64,000 nt of DNA from JAIBJN01 sp963838795 (GTDB lineage Bacteria > Actinomycetota > Thermoleophilia > Gaiellales > Gaiellaceae). The stretch covers positions 1 through 64,000 of the forward strand of contig CAWISL010000008.1 in assembly GCA_963838795.1 (NCBI GenBank). Direction: 5' to 3'. Shown here one piece after another: positions 28,979-36,091 of this stretch. The stretch's first letter is position 1, and every line of letters begins with the position of its first letter. The notes under the pieces are model-generated. The model did not search any database and was not told the DNA's origin. It saw only the letters and a list, made by a program, of their open reading frames with translations. A program made the translations under genes and the position numbers.

Positions 28979-29670
28979 GGCGCGGCGACCGCCGCGGCCA
29001 TCATGTCCGTGAGCGCCCGGTACATCGGCTCCAGCTCGGGCCGGCGCTCACGGATGACCTCGAGGTGCCGCTCGATCGTCTCCCAGTCACCGCGCGTGAT
29101 CGGACCGGTGAGCTCGAAGTCGTTCTCCATCGTCTGGCGCATGAGCGGGAGGAGCGCGTCGGGCGGCGCCCCCGCCTCCTCCATCAGATCCGCCGCCGCC
29201 GTGTGAAGCGCCACAAGGAAGCTCTGGGCCATCACCGCGGCCGTGTGGTAGACGAGGCGCGACTCGTCGTCCAGCTCGAACGGCCGGAGGCGAAGCAGGT
29301 CCGCCAGCCGAAAGCCGGCTGCGAGAGCTTCGGGGCTTTCCGCGCTGACGGCCGCCCAGGCGCCGTCGAGCTGCTCGGGCCCCCGGTCGCGAACGAACGT
29401 CTGCAGCGGATGGAGGCTGAAGCGGCGTGTGTGAGGATGGAGGTCGCCGAGCGTCCGCGCCCCGCTCGTGTGGGCGATCCAGGGCCCGGCCGGAATGGCC
29501 GCCGCGACCTCGTGAACCGCGCGGTCGGGCACGCAGAGGACGACGAGCCCGGCGTCGCGGGTATCCAGCTCACGCCCGGTCAGGCGCGTCGGCAGCGACT
29601 CGGAGAGCCGCGCCGCGACGGCGGTTCCGACGCGTCCCGCGCCGACCACACAGGCTGATCTGAACTCCAT
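28975..29670 (-). CDS. Rossmann-fold DUF2520 protein of the pan operon
   Basis: A 231-residue protein with an N-terminal nucleotide-binding fold (CVVGAGRVGTAVAARL) and a helical DUF2520 C-terminal domain (YHTAAVMAQSFLVALH). DUF2520 proteins commonly precede panC in actinobacteria, as Rv3603c does in Mycobacterium tuberculosis. The fold resembles ketopantoate reductase-type dehydrogenases, and no panE or ilvC is in this window, so a reductase role in the pathway is a fair guess, not a demonstrated function. Confidence 0.87.
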   Translation of the reverse strand: MEFRSACVVGAGRVGTAVAARLSESLPTRLTGRELDTRDAGLVVLCVPDRAVHEVAAAIPAGPWIAHTSGARTLGDLHPHTRRFSLHPLQTFVRDRGPEQLDGAWAAVSAESPEALAAGFRLADLLRLRPFELDDESRLVYHTAAVMAQSFLVALHTAAADLMEEAGAPPDALLPLMRQTMENDFELTGPITRGDWETIERHLEVIRERRPELEPMYRALTDMMAAAVAAP

Positions 29671-29728
29671 CTCAGGCTCCAGTTCCGTGGGGGGATACCG
29701 GGCACTCGATAGCTTAGCGGTCGCTGGC

Positions 29729-29734
29729 TAGCCT
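29729..29734 (+). promoter_or_regulatory. -10 element of msrB (leaderless)
   Basis: TAGCCT lies six bases before the msrB ATG at 29741. Confidence 0.55.
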
Positions 29735-29740
29735 TACGCC

Positions 29741-30148
29741 ATGGAGAAGATCAAGAAGACAGAGCAGGAGTGGCGGGCGGAGCTCTCGCCCGAGGCCTAC
29801 CGGGTCCTCCGCGAGCACGGCACCGAGCGGGCGTTCACCGGCGCCTACTACGACGCGAAGGAGCCCGGCGTCTACCGGTGCGCCGGCTGCGGCGCGGAGC
29901 TCTTCAGCTCGGGGACGAAGTTCGACTCGGGCACCGGCTGGCCGAGCTTCTACGAGCCGGTCGCCGGCGAGGCCGTCGAGACGGAGCGGGACTGGAGCCT
30001 GCTCGTGCCTCGCACGGAGGTGCACTGCACCGCCTGCGGCGGCCATCTGGGCCACGTCTTTTCGGACGGGCCGCAGCCCACCGGCCTGCGCTACTGCATC
30101 AACTCGGCCGCGCTCGACCTCGAGCCCGAGGAAGGAGAGTCGAAGTGA
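29741..30148 (+). CDS. msrB: Peptide methionine-R-sulfoxide reductase
   Basis: Repairs the R epimer of methionine sulfoxide, 135 residues. Zinc-binding CAGCGAELF and CTACGGHLGHVF pairs, GTGWPSFYEP, and the catalytic Cys in RYCINSAAL are present. Its stop overlaps the msrA start (GTGA), so both epimer-specific enzymes are coexpressed from a leaderless promoter. Confidence 0.97.
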   Translation: MEKIKKTEQEWRAELSPEAYRVLREHGTERAFTGAYYDAKEPGVYRCAGCGAELFSSGTKFDSGTGWPSFYEPVAGEAVETERDWSLLVPRTEVHCTACGGHLGHVFSDGPQPTGLRYCINSAALDLEPEEGESK

Positions 30149-30612
30149 CGGAGAAGGCGACGTTCGGGGCCGGGTGTTTCTGGGGCGTCGAGGTGGACTT
30201 CCGCAACACGCCGGGCGTCAAGGACGCGGCGGTCGGCTACATGGGCGGCGACGTTCCCAACCCGACCTACGAGCAGGTCTGCAGCGACCGCACCGGCCAC
30301 GCCGAGGTGGTGCAGGTGGAGTACGACCCCGCCGAGGTCTCGTACGAGACCCTGCTCCGGACGTTCTGGGACGCACACAATCCGACCCAGCTCAACCGCC
30401 AGGGCCCCGACGTGGGGAGGCAGTACCGCTCCGTCATCTTCTTCCACACGCCGGAGCAGCAGGAGCAGGCGCTCGCGTCGAAGGCCAAGGTGCAGGCGCG
30501 CTACACGGAGCCCGTCGTCACCGAGATCGAGCCGGCCAAGGACTTTTGGCGCGCCGAGGAGTACCACCAGCAGTACCTGGTCAAGCGCGGCCGCGCCAGC
30601 TGTCTGGTCTAG
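30145..30612 (+). CDS. msrA: Peptide methionine-S-sulfoxide reductase
   Basis: Repairs the S epimer of methionine sulfoxide, 155 residues. The catalytic motif is GAGCFWGVEVDF; TGHAEVVQVEYDP and RSVIFFHTPEQ are family segments. A C-terminal Cys (RASCLV) may be the resolving residue. GTG start overlaps the msrB stop. Confidence 0.97.
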   Translation: MTEKATFGAGCFWGVEVDFRNTPGVKDAAVGYMGGDVPNPTYEQVCSDRTGHAEVVQVEYDPAEVSYETLLRTFWDAHNPTQLNRQGPDVGRQYRSVIFFHTPEQQEQALASKAKVQARYTEPVVTEIEPAKDFWRAEEYHQQYLVKRGRASCLV

Positions 30613-30724
30613 AGCGGTTTGCGGAGTCCCGCTCGCTGGGTGCGGGCGGTCGACAGCCGAGATAGGCTCCGTCCCGAACGGTCGGAGAAGTGCGACCGTG
30701 TACGGAAGCTAGGAGCCGTTGCGC

Positions 30725-32179
30725 GTGACCGACGCCCTCGACGCGGTGGTGGTAGGAGGCGGGAGCGCCGGCTGCGTCCTGGCCGCGAGGCTTGCGGAGA
30801 ATCCCGACCGGTCCGTCCTTCTTCTCGAGGCCGGCCCCGACTACGGTCCGCACGAGGAGGGCCGTTGGCCGGAGGACATGCTCGACGGCCGACGGCTGGC
30901 GCTGGAGTCGCACGACTGGGGGTTCGACGGCAGGGACGCCGCGCGCGCGAAAATTCTGGGCGGCTGCTCCAGCCACAACGCCTGCTTCCTCGTCCGGGCA
31001 GCGCCCGTAGACCATGCCCGCTGGGTGGAGCTCGGGAACCTCGGCTGGGGCTTCGACGAGCAAAGCGAATTCCTCGAGCGGGTGGAGGCTCAGCTGCCTG
31101 CAGAGGTCCCCGGCTTCGAGGAGCTAACGGCACTCGACGTCGCCTTCCTGGAGGCCGTCGAGGAGGTCGGGCTCTCCGTCCTCGAGGGCCTCAACGGGCC
31201 CGACTGGGGGCCCGGAGCGGCACGGACGCCCCAGAACAGGGTCGGCTCGGTGCGTTGGAACGCTGCGTTCGCCTACCTGGATCCCCTGCGCGACCGCCCC
31301 AATCTGCGGATCCAGGGAGAGACCCTCGTCGACCGGATCGAATTCGAAGGGACGCGCGCGACCGCGATCATTGCCCGCACTGCGGCAGGTGAACAGCGCG
31401 TGCGCGCCGACATGGTCGTTCTGGCCGCGGGCGCGTACATGTCGCCCGCGATCCTCCAGCGAAGCGGGATCGGCCCGAAGAACGTCATCGCCCGCCTCGG
31501 GGCTCCAACGGTCGTCCCACTGGCCGGGGTCGGGCAAGACTTGCTCGAGCATCCCTGGGCGTCCGTGACCTTCGCGCCCACGGCGAAGCTCGACGCGGTG
31601 ACGTCGGACGTGCTCCCGAGCGTCCTGCTGAAGGCCCGCAGCAGCCGTTGTCTCGACGAACACTGGGACACACACGTGCTCCCGGGGATCTGGACCTCCT
31701 CGGACGGGAGCCGGCTCGAGCTGACGTTCGATATCTGGGCGGTGGAGTCGGACTCAACGGGTCGGGTAACGGCCCTCTCGTCCCACCCGGAGGCGCTGCC
31801 CGTGCTCGAGCAGCCGTTCTCCGCCTTGAGCGAGCACGACGTCGCGGTGCTCAGGGAGGGCATCGAGCTCGCGAGGCGCCTGGCGAGCACACGCGCCTTG
31901 GGCCCGCTCCTGGCACAGGAGCTCGAGCCCGGGCCTATCGCGGATCTGGAGGGATGGGTGCGTGGGAACACTGGCGGCTACTGGCATCCGGTGGGCACCT
32001 GTCGGATGGGCCCTGCCGACGATCCTGGCGCCGTCGTGGACGCGGCCGGTCGCGTCCACGGGCTTCAGGGCCTGGTCGTTGCCGACGCGTCGATCTTTCC
32101 GACGATCCCCCGAGCGAACACCAACCTTCCGACCATGGGAGCGGCGGAGTACATCGCGTCGACGCTCACCGGCAGCTAG
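30725..32179 (+). CDS. GMC-family FAD oxidoreductase
   Basis: Flavin-dependent alcohol oxidase or dehydrogenase, 484 residues, slightly shorter than usual. The FAD fold is VVVGGGSAGCVLAARLAENP; GGCSSHNACFLVR is the first GMC signature, GAYMSPAILQRSGIGP the second, and YWHPVGTCRMG carries the catalytic His, with NTNLPTMGAAEYIA at the end. The substrate is unknown. GTG at 30725 is preferred over TTG at 30719 because AGGAG lies nine bases before it. Confidence 0.93.
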   Translation: MTDALDAVVVGGGSAGCVLAARLAENPDRSVLLLEAGPDYGPHEEGRWPEDMLDGRRLALESHDWGFDGRDAARAKILGGCSSHNACFLVRAAPVDHARWVELGNLGWGFDEQSEFLERVEAQLPAEVPGFEELTALDVAFLEAVEEVGLSVLEGLNGPDWGPGAARTPQNRVGSVRWNAAFAYLDPLRDRPNLRIQGETLVDRIEFEGTRATAIIARTAAGEQRVRADMVVLAAGAYMSPAILQRSGIGPKNVIARLGAPTVVPLAGVGQDLLEHPWASVTFAPTAKLDAVTSDVLPSVLLKARSSRCLDEHWDTHVLPGIWTSSDGSRLELTFDIWAVESDSTGRVTALSSHPEALPVLEQPFSALSEHDVAVLREGIELARRLASTRALGPLLAQELEPGPIADLEGWVRGNTGGYWHPVGTCRMGPADDPGAVVDAAGRVHGLQGLVVADASIFPTIPRANTNLPTMGAAEYIASTLTGS

Positions 32180-32218
32180 TTGCGGTGTGTCCGGGGACCT
32201 GCCTAGACTCCGTCGGCG

Positions 32219-32437
32219 ATGCCGATCTACGAGTTCGTGTGCATGACGTGCGAGTCCCACTTCGAGGAGCTCGTCGGGGTCAGCGCGGCCGATCCGCCCT
32301 GTCCCGACTGCGGCGCCACGAAGGTCGCCCGTCAGCTCTCCGTGTTCGCAACTCATGGCGGCACCGCCGAGCAGCCGAGCTTCGGCGGACCCGTGTCCTC
32401 CGGTGGTGGTTGCTGCGGCGGGAGCTGTGGCTGCTGA
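32219..32437 (+). CDS. FmdB-family zinc ribbon protein
   Basis: A 72-residue protein with MPIYEFVCMTCESHFEELV and CPDCGATK, the two CxxC pairs of the FmdB regulatory-protein family, and a Gly/Cys-rich tail (GGGCCGGSCGC) that may bind metal. The role is unclear. A TAGACT hexamer lies nine bases before the ATG. The following DNA glycosylase frame starts inside its tail. Confidence 0.88.
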   Translation: MPIYEFVCMTCESHFEELVGVSAADPPCPDCGATKVARQLSVFATHGGTAEQPSFGGPVSSGGGCCGGSCGC

Positions 32438-33125
32438 GCCCGACGCCCTGAGTCGCCGCGAAGCCCTCGAGGCGCACGCCGCCGACACCGCGGCCTGCAC
32501 TCGCTGCCGTCTGGCCCAGGGGAGGACGCAGGTCGTCTACGGTGTCGGCGACGCCGATGCCGACCTCATGTTCGTCGGCGAGGCCCCGGGCTTCCACGAG
32601 GACAAGCAGGGCTACCCGTTCGTCGGCTCGGCGGGGAAGCTCCTCGACCGCCTTCTGGAAGGCATCGGACTGACCCGGGGGGACGTCTACATCGCCAACG
32701 TCCTCAAGTGCCGACCGCCCGGGAACCGCGACCCGCAGCCGGACGAGATCGAGGCCTGCGAGAGTCATCTCTTCCGCCAGCTCGAGCTGATCCAGCCGAA
32801 GCTCGTGGCGACGCTCGGCAACTTCGCCACCAAGCTTCTCTCCGGCAAGCCGACCGGCATCACGCGTGTGCACGGCCGCCCGCAGGAGGCGTTGGTCGGC
32901 GGCCGGAGCGTCACCCTCTACCCCATCTACCATCCAGCCGCCGCGCTCTACACGCCCGCGATGCTGAAGACGCTCGAGGAGGACTTCGCGCGGATCCCCG
33001 AGCTGCTCGCCGGGCCGCCCGGCGTCGTCGCGCCGGCGGAGGCCCAGGTGATCCAGTTCCCGACCACCTCCGCCGCGCCGGCCACCCCGGCAACGCCGCC
33101 CGAACAGCAACTCGGACTGTTCTAG
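32427..33125 (+). CDS. Family 4 uracil-DNA glycosylase
   Basis: Removes uracil from DNA; iron-sulfur enzyme, about 232 residues. Motif A is GEAPGFHEDKQGYPFVGSAG, CTRCRL and later KCRPPGNRDP and CESHL provide four cluster cysteines, and YHPAAALY is the leucine-loop region. GTG at 32427 is chosen from several in-frame GTGs; it overlaps the FmdB tail. The end is a Pro/Thr-rich extension finishing QLGLF, which resembles a beta-clamp-binding motif. Confidence 0.93.
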   Translation: MAAEPDALSRREALEAHAADTAACTRCRLAQGRTQVVYGVGDADADLMFVGEAPGFHEDKQGYPFVGSAGKLLDRLLEGIGLTRGDVYIANVLKCRPPGNRDPQPDEIEACESHLFRQLELIQPKLVATLGNFATKLLSGKPTGITRVHGRPQEALVGGRSVTLYPIYHPAAALYTPAMLKTLEEDFARIPELLAGPPGVVAPAEAQVIQFPTTSAAPATPATPPEQQLGLF

Positions 33126-33135
33126 ACACTCCCGC

Positions 33136-33141
33136 TAGGGT
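33136..33141 (+). promoter_or_regulatory. -10 element of SRPBCC gene (leaderless)
   Basis: TAGGGT lies six bases before the GTG at 33148. Confidence 0.5.
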
Positions 33142-33147
33142 GGCCTT

Positions 33148-33597
33148 GTGGACGTCAACCGGGATGCCCCCGCCCTCGCCCGCTCGGAGGCCGAGATCGC
33201 GGCCGATCCGGAGATGGTCTGGGAGGTCCTGACCGGGTTCGAGAGCTGGCCGAGGTGGAACCCCGAGGTGAAGTCGGTCGCCCTCGAAGGTCGCCTGGAA
33301 GAGGGGGCCGTGTTCCGCTGGAAGGCCGGATGGGCGACGATCACATCGACGATCAGACAGGTCGAACGACCGCGCTTCATCGGCTGGACGGGAAAGACGA
33401 CCGGCACGCAGGCAGCCCACATCTGGCGCCTCGAGCCGAGCAACGGCGGCACACACGTTTCGACGGAGGAGTCGTTGGAGGGGCTCGCCGCCCGAGTCCT
33501 TCGCCGACCATTGCAGAGGAGCCTGCAGAAGGCGCTTGAGGCCGGGCTCGAGCACCTCAAGGCCGAGGCCGAGCGCAGGGCCCAGAGCCGAGACTAG
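33148..33597 (+). CDS. SRPBCC (START-like) domain protein
   Basis: A 149-residue polyketide-cyclase/START-like protein: AEIAADPEMVWEVLTGFESW is the typical first strand and helix, WPRWNPEVKSVAL follows, and the C-terminal long helix covers the ligand cavity. The ligand is unknown. It is leaderless and ends two bases before tsaE, so it may lead the t6A operon transcript. Confidence 0.85.
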   Translation: MDVNRDAPALARSEAEIAADPEMVWEVLTGFESWPRWNPEVKSVALEGRLEEGAVFRWKAGWATITSTIRQVERPRFIGWTGKTTGTQAAHIWRLEPSNGGTHVSTEESLEGLAARVLRRPLQRSLQKALEAGLEHLKAEAERRAQSRD

Positions 33598-33599
33598 GG

Positions 33600-34061
33600 A
33601 TGGTCGAGCTCGAGTCGTCCTCGCCGGAGGAGACCGAGCGCATCGGCGCCGCGGTCGCCCGGGAGCTCGAGCTCGGCGACGTGGTGGCCGTCTCGGGGGA
33701 GCTCGGGACGGGCAAGACGACCCTCGTCCGGGGCGCCGCGCGGGCGCTCGGGATCGAAGGCCCGGTCACCAGCCCCAGCTACACGATCGGGCACCGCTAT
33801 CCCGGCGATCCCGACGTGTCGCACCTCGACCTCTACCGCTTCGAGGGCATGTCGGACGCGGAGTGGGGCGACCTCGAGCGCTACTTCGACGCCGCCGTCG
33901 TCTTCGTCGAATGGCCCGAGGCGGGGGAGGGATACCTGCCACCGGCGCGGGTGCACATCCGGTTGCGGCACCATGAGGAGGGGCATAGACTGATTTCCCT
34001 CGAATCCACCGAAAAATCCCTGGAAATCCGCCTCTCTGCAGGTGCTGATCCTCGCGTTTGA
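33600..34061 (+). CDS. tsaE: tRNA t6A synthesis ATPase TsaE
   Basis: ATPase needed for threonylcarbamoyl-adenosine synthesis at A37 of ANN-decoding tRNAs. 153 residues with P-loop SGELGTGKTTLVRG, SPSYTIGHRY and HLDLYRFEG. It overlaps tsaB by 20 bp and belongs to tsaE-tsaB-rimI-tsaD. Confidence 0.95.
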   Translation: MVELESSSPEETERIGAAVARELELGDVVAVSGELGTGKTTLVRGAARALGIEGPVTSPSYTIGHRYPGDPDVSHLDLYRFEGMSDAEWGDLERYFDAAVVFVEWPEAGEGYLPPARVHIRLRHHEEGHRLISLESTEKSLEIRLSAGADPRV

Positions 34062-34641
34062 CACGGCCACCGACGTCGCGACCGTCGCGCTCCTCCGCGA
34101 CGGCGACGTGCTCGGCGAGCGTGTCTCGAGAGCCGTGCGGGTGCTGAAGGACGCGGAGGAGCTCCTCCGCGAGGCGGAGCTCGAGACCGGCGACGTCGAG
34201 GGGATCGTGGTCGGAACGGGGCCGGGCAGCTACACGGGCCTCCGCATGGGCCTCGTCACTGCGCGGACCCTCTCCGTCGCCCTGGATGTTCCCGTCGCCG
34301 GCGTCTCCACGCTTGCTGCCCTGGGGGCCGGCGCCCCCGGGGCCGTGCCCGTGATCGACGCCAGGCGTCACGAGGTCTTCACGCTCGTCGGCGGGGAGCC
34401 GGCCTGCATGGCCGCCGCCGACCTCCAGGTGCAGCGCGGCCGAGGCTACGTCGGCGACGGCGCCGTCCGCTACCGGGACGAGATCGCCGCCGGAGGCGGA
34501 GTCGTCCCGGCCGACGACGCGCCCGAGCACGTGCCCTGGGCGCGTCTCCACGCCGGCCTCGCACGGGAGCTCGGCAGCGGCGAGGCCGTCGAGCCCATCT
34601 ACCTCCGAGTCCCCGACGCCGAGCGGGCGCTCTCCCGATGA
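34042..34641 (+). CDS. tsaB: tRNA t6A synthesis protein TsaB
   Basis: Scaffold partner of TsaD and TsaE; an ASKHA-fold protein that lacks catalysis. 199 residues with ILAFDTATDVATVALL, GTGPGSYTGLRMGL and PVIDARRHEVF. GTG start within the tsaE end; its stop overlaps the rimI ATG. Confidence 0.93.
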   Translation: MLILAFDTATDVATVALLRDGDVLGERVSRAVRVLKDAEELLREAELETGDVEGIVVGTGPGSYTGLRMGLVTARTLSVALDVPVAGVSTLAALGAGAPGAVPVIDARRHEVFTLVGGEPACMAAADLQVQRGRGYVGDGAVRYRDEIAAGGGVVPADDAPEHVPWARLHAGLARELGSGEAVEPIYLRVPDAERALSR

Positions 34642-35129
34642 TCGACGTCGAGCGGATTCGGGTCGACATCCGCAGGCTGACCCTGGGCGACCTCTCCGAC
34701 ATCGAGCGGATCGAGCAGCGGGTGTACCCCACGCCCTGGTCGCGCTCGATGTTCGCAGGCGAGCTCGCCAAGCCGTCCTCCATCTGCCTGGGCGCGTTCG
34801 ACGAGGAAGGGGCGCTCGCCGCCTACCTCATCGTCTCGCGCTACGTGGACGCGTGGCACATCATGAACGTGGCCGTCAACGACGTCCTGCGGCGCTCGAG
34901 GATCGCCAGCCGGCTGCTCGAGGCGCTCTTCGAGCTAACGGCGGGCGACCCGCATCGCGGCTACACGCTCGAGGTTCGGACCTCCAACAAGGGGGCCATC
35001 GCGCTCTACGAGGGCTTCGGCTTCGAGACGAGCGGCGTGCGCCGCGGCTACTACACGGACAACCGCGAGGACGCGCTGATCATGTGGAAGGACCCGATCC
35101 GCGGCGACGCGGCCGAGGAGCCCGGGTGA
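34638..35129 (+). CDS. rimI: Ribosomal protein S18 alanine N-acetyltransferase
   Basis: GNAT acetyltransferase, 163 residues: LSDIERIEQRVYPTPWS at the start, MNVAVNDVLRRSRIASRLL for acetyl-CoA binding and LEVRTSNKGAIALYEGFGF. The usual QRRGxG loop reads VLRRSRIA, a mild departure from the consensus. Overlaps by 4 bp with genes on both sides. Confidence 0.92.
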   Translation: MIDVERIRVDIRRLTLGDLSDIERIEQRVYPTPWSRSMFAGELAKPSSICLGAFDEEGALAAYLIVSRYVDAWHIMNVAVNDVLRRSRIASRLLEALFELTAGDPHRGYTLEVRTSNKGAIALYEGFGFETSGVRRGYYTDNREDALIMWKDPIRGDAAEEPG

Positions 35130-36091
35130 TCCTCGGCCTCGAGACGTCGTGCGACGAGACTGCCGCCGCCCTCGTCACGCATGACGGCCAGGTGCGCGCC
35201 AGCGTCGTCGCGTCCCAGGCCGAGCTGCACTCGCGCTACGGGGGAGTCGTTCCCGAAGTCGCTTCCCGTCGCCATCTCGAGCTCGCGGCCCCGGTGCTCG
35301 CCGAGACGCTGGAGCGGGGCGAGGCGACGCTCGACGACGTCGACACCGTCGCGGTCACCCATGGGCCGGGCCTGATCGGGGCGCTGCTCGTGGGGCTCTC
35401 GGCTGCCAAGGCCCTCGCCTGGTCGCGCCGGCTGCCGCTCGTGCCGGTCGACCACCTGCACGGCCATGTGGCCTCCCTGTACCTCCAGCCGGAGCCCCTG
35501 GAGCCGCCCTTCCTCTGCCTGTTGGCAAGCGGGGGCCACACCCAGCTCCTCGACGTGCGGACGCAGGCGGGCTACGAGCTCGTGGGAACCACGCTCGACG
35601 ATGCCGCCGGCGAGGCCTTCGACAAGGGAGCGCGCCTGCTCGGGCTCGGCTACCCGGGTGGCGCCGCGCTCGACCGCGCGGCGCGCGACGGCGACCCGGA
35701 GGCGTACTCGTTCCCGGTGGCCCGGGTCTCCGGCCTCGACTTCTCCTTCTCCGGCCTCAAGACGGCGCTTCTCTATGCCGTTCGCGACCTCCCCGCCGGC
35801 GAGCTGGAGCGCCGTCGCGCCGATCTGGCCGCCTCCTACCAGCGGGCGATCGTACGTGCGCTCGTCGAGCGCACCCGCGCCGCGGCCGCCGAGCTCGGAG
35901 CGAGGCGGATCGCAGTCGTCGGCGGCGTCGCCGCGAACTCCGAGCTGAGGAGCGCGCTCGCGGATGCGGCTCTCGCGCCGCTTGCCCTCTGTACCGATAA
36001 CGCAGCCATGATCGCCTCGGCCGCGCGCTTTACGCAGGCCATCCCGTTTCCCGAGTATCTTGCGTTGGATGCGTATGCCACGGCGGCCTGA
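35126..36091 (+). CDS. tsaD: tRNA N6-adenosine threonylcarbamoyltransferase
   Basis: Catalytic subunit of t6A synthesis, 321 residues. ILGLETSCDETAAALV, the metal-binding HLHGHVAS, LASGGHTQLL, DDAAGEAFDKGARLLGLGYP and GGVAANSELR are present. GTG overlaps the rimI stop (GTGA). The last 20 bp overlap the start of the subtilase gene. Confidence 0.97.
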   Translation: MILGLETSCDETAAALVTHDGQVRASVVASQAELHSRYGGVVPEVASRRHLELAAPVLAETLERGEATLDDVDTVAVTHGPGLIGALLVGLSAAKALAWSRRLPLVPVDHLHGHVASLYLQPEPLEPPFLCLLASGGHTQLLDVRTQAGYELVGTTLDDAAGEAFDKGARLLGLGYPGGAALDRAARDGDPEAYSFPVARVSGLDFSFSGLKTALLYAVRDLPAGELERRRADLAASYQRAIVRALVERTRAAAAELGARRIAVVGGVAANSELRSALADAALAPLALCTDNAAMIASAARFTQAIPFPEYLALDAYATAA